NCBI GenBank assembly: GCA_910584825.1 | Contig: CAJUCI010000032.1 | Location: 1-26,343, forward strand | Direction of reading: 5' to 3' | DNA length: 26,343 bases | Source: an uncultured Duncaniella sp. | GTDB lineage: Bacteria; Bacteroidota; Bacteroidia; Bacteroidales; Muribaculaceae | Part shown: piece after piece, positions 26,261-26,343 of the stretch | Layout: each line of letters starts with the position of its first letter | Numbering within the stretch: the stretch's first letter is position 1 | Translations under genes and position numbers: made by a program | The notes under the pieces: generated by a model | Told to the model about the DNA's origin: nothing | What the model saw: only the letters and a program-made list of their open reading frames with translations | Database searches by the model: none

Positions 26261-26291
26261 TGTAACATCACGGGATTTTAACAATGTTACA
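26261..26291. promoter_or_regulatory. Inverted repeat TGTAACAT-N15-ATGTTACA, candidate operator
   Basis: Perfect eight-base inverted repeat: tgtaacat at 26261-26268 and atgttaca at 26284-26291. It shares the TGTAAC/GTTACA core with the repeat at 17462-17500. The half-site GGTAAC at 26198-26203 and two copies of TAACATCAC (26206 and 26263) lie in the same upstream region. The remaining bases from 26292 to the window end are AT-rich and include a short GCGAT-aaa-ATCGC palindrome; no gene is seen there. Confidence 0.55.
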
Positions 26292-26343
26292 TTACTACTG
26301 GTGCGATAAAATCGCGTTAGTTTAGAAATCATCAAATAAAGAG

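Noticed and set aside
26303..26315. GCGAT-aaa-ATCGC palindrome at the right edge
   Set aside because: Only five-base arms, no second copy near the other promoter; too short to call a site.

Overview
The window reads as one polysaccharide utilization locus (PUL) of a Bacteroidota bacterium, most likely a gut Bacteroidales. The evidence is two tandem SusC/SusD outer-membrane pairs, Bacteroidota-type lipoprotein signals (Cys followed by acidic residues), AT-rich leaders without Shine-Dalgarno sequences, and TAnnTTTG-type -7 promoter boxes. The coding DNA is GC-rich for the order, which would suit Muribaculaceae, but the genus cannot be fixed from this sequence. All twelve genes lie on the minus strand, so transcription runs from the right edge to the left edge. 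No gap between genes reaches 300 bases. I see no RNA genes, CRISPR array, insertion sequence or regulator gene.

Transcription unit 1 (about 26160 to 17513) encodes a GH115 alpha-glucuronidase, a two-headed SGNH plus CE1 esterase, a GH97 enzyme of the retaining alpha-galactosidase type and a GH43 enzyme. It ends at a strong intrinsic terminator. Transcription unit 2 (about 17360 to 47) encodes a second GH43 lipoprotein, SusC1-SusD1-SusC2-SusD2, a DUF1735/DUF5627-type surface lipoprotein, a GH10-like lipoprotein with an inserted carbohydrate-binding module, and a DUF4988-GH98-CBM35-like lipoprotein. The order SusC-SusD-SusC-SusD-DUF-GH10 is that of the xus xylan cluster of Prevotella and Bacteroides. 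The accessory set (GH98, GH115, GH97, GH43, esterases) resembles loci for highly decorated glucuronoarabinoxylan such as corn bran xylan. The inferred pathway is surface capture and GH98 cleavage, import through the SusCD pairs, then removal of glucuronyl, acyl, galactosyl and arabinosyl/xylosyl groups in the periplasm.

Two points stand out. First, the GH10 gene in the usual xylanase slot has lost its catalytic nucleophile (Glu to Asn) and nearly all substrate-contacting residues while keeping the fold and the inserted CBM. It looks like a xylanase turned into a surface glycan-binding protein, with GH98 supplying the only evident endo-activity in the window. Second, the two transcription units carry the same TGTAAC...GTTACA inverted repeat, each exactly 95 bases from its predicted -7 box, which points to one shared regulator.
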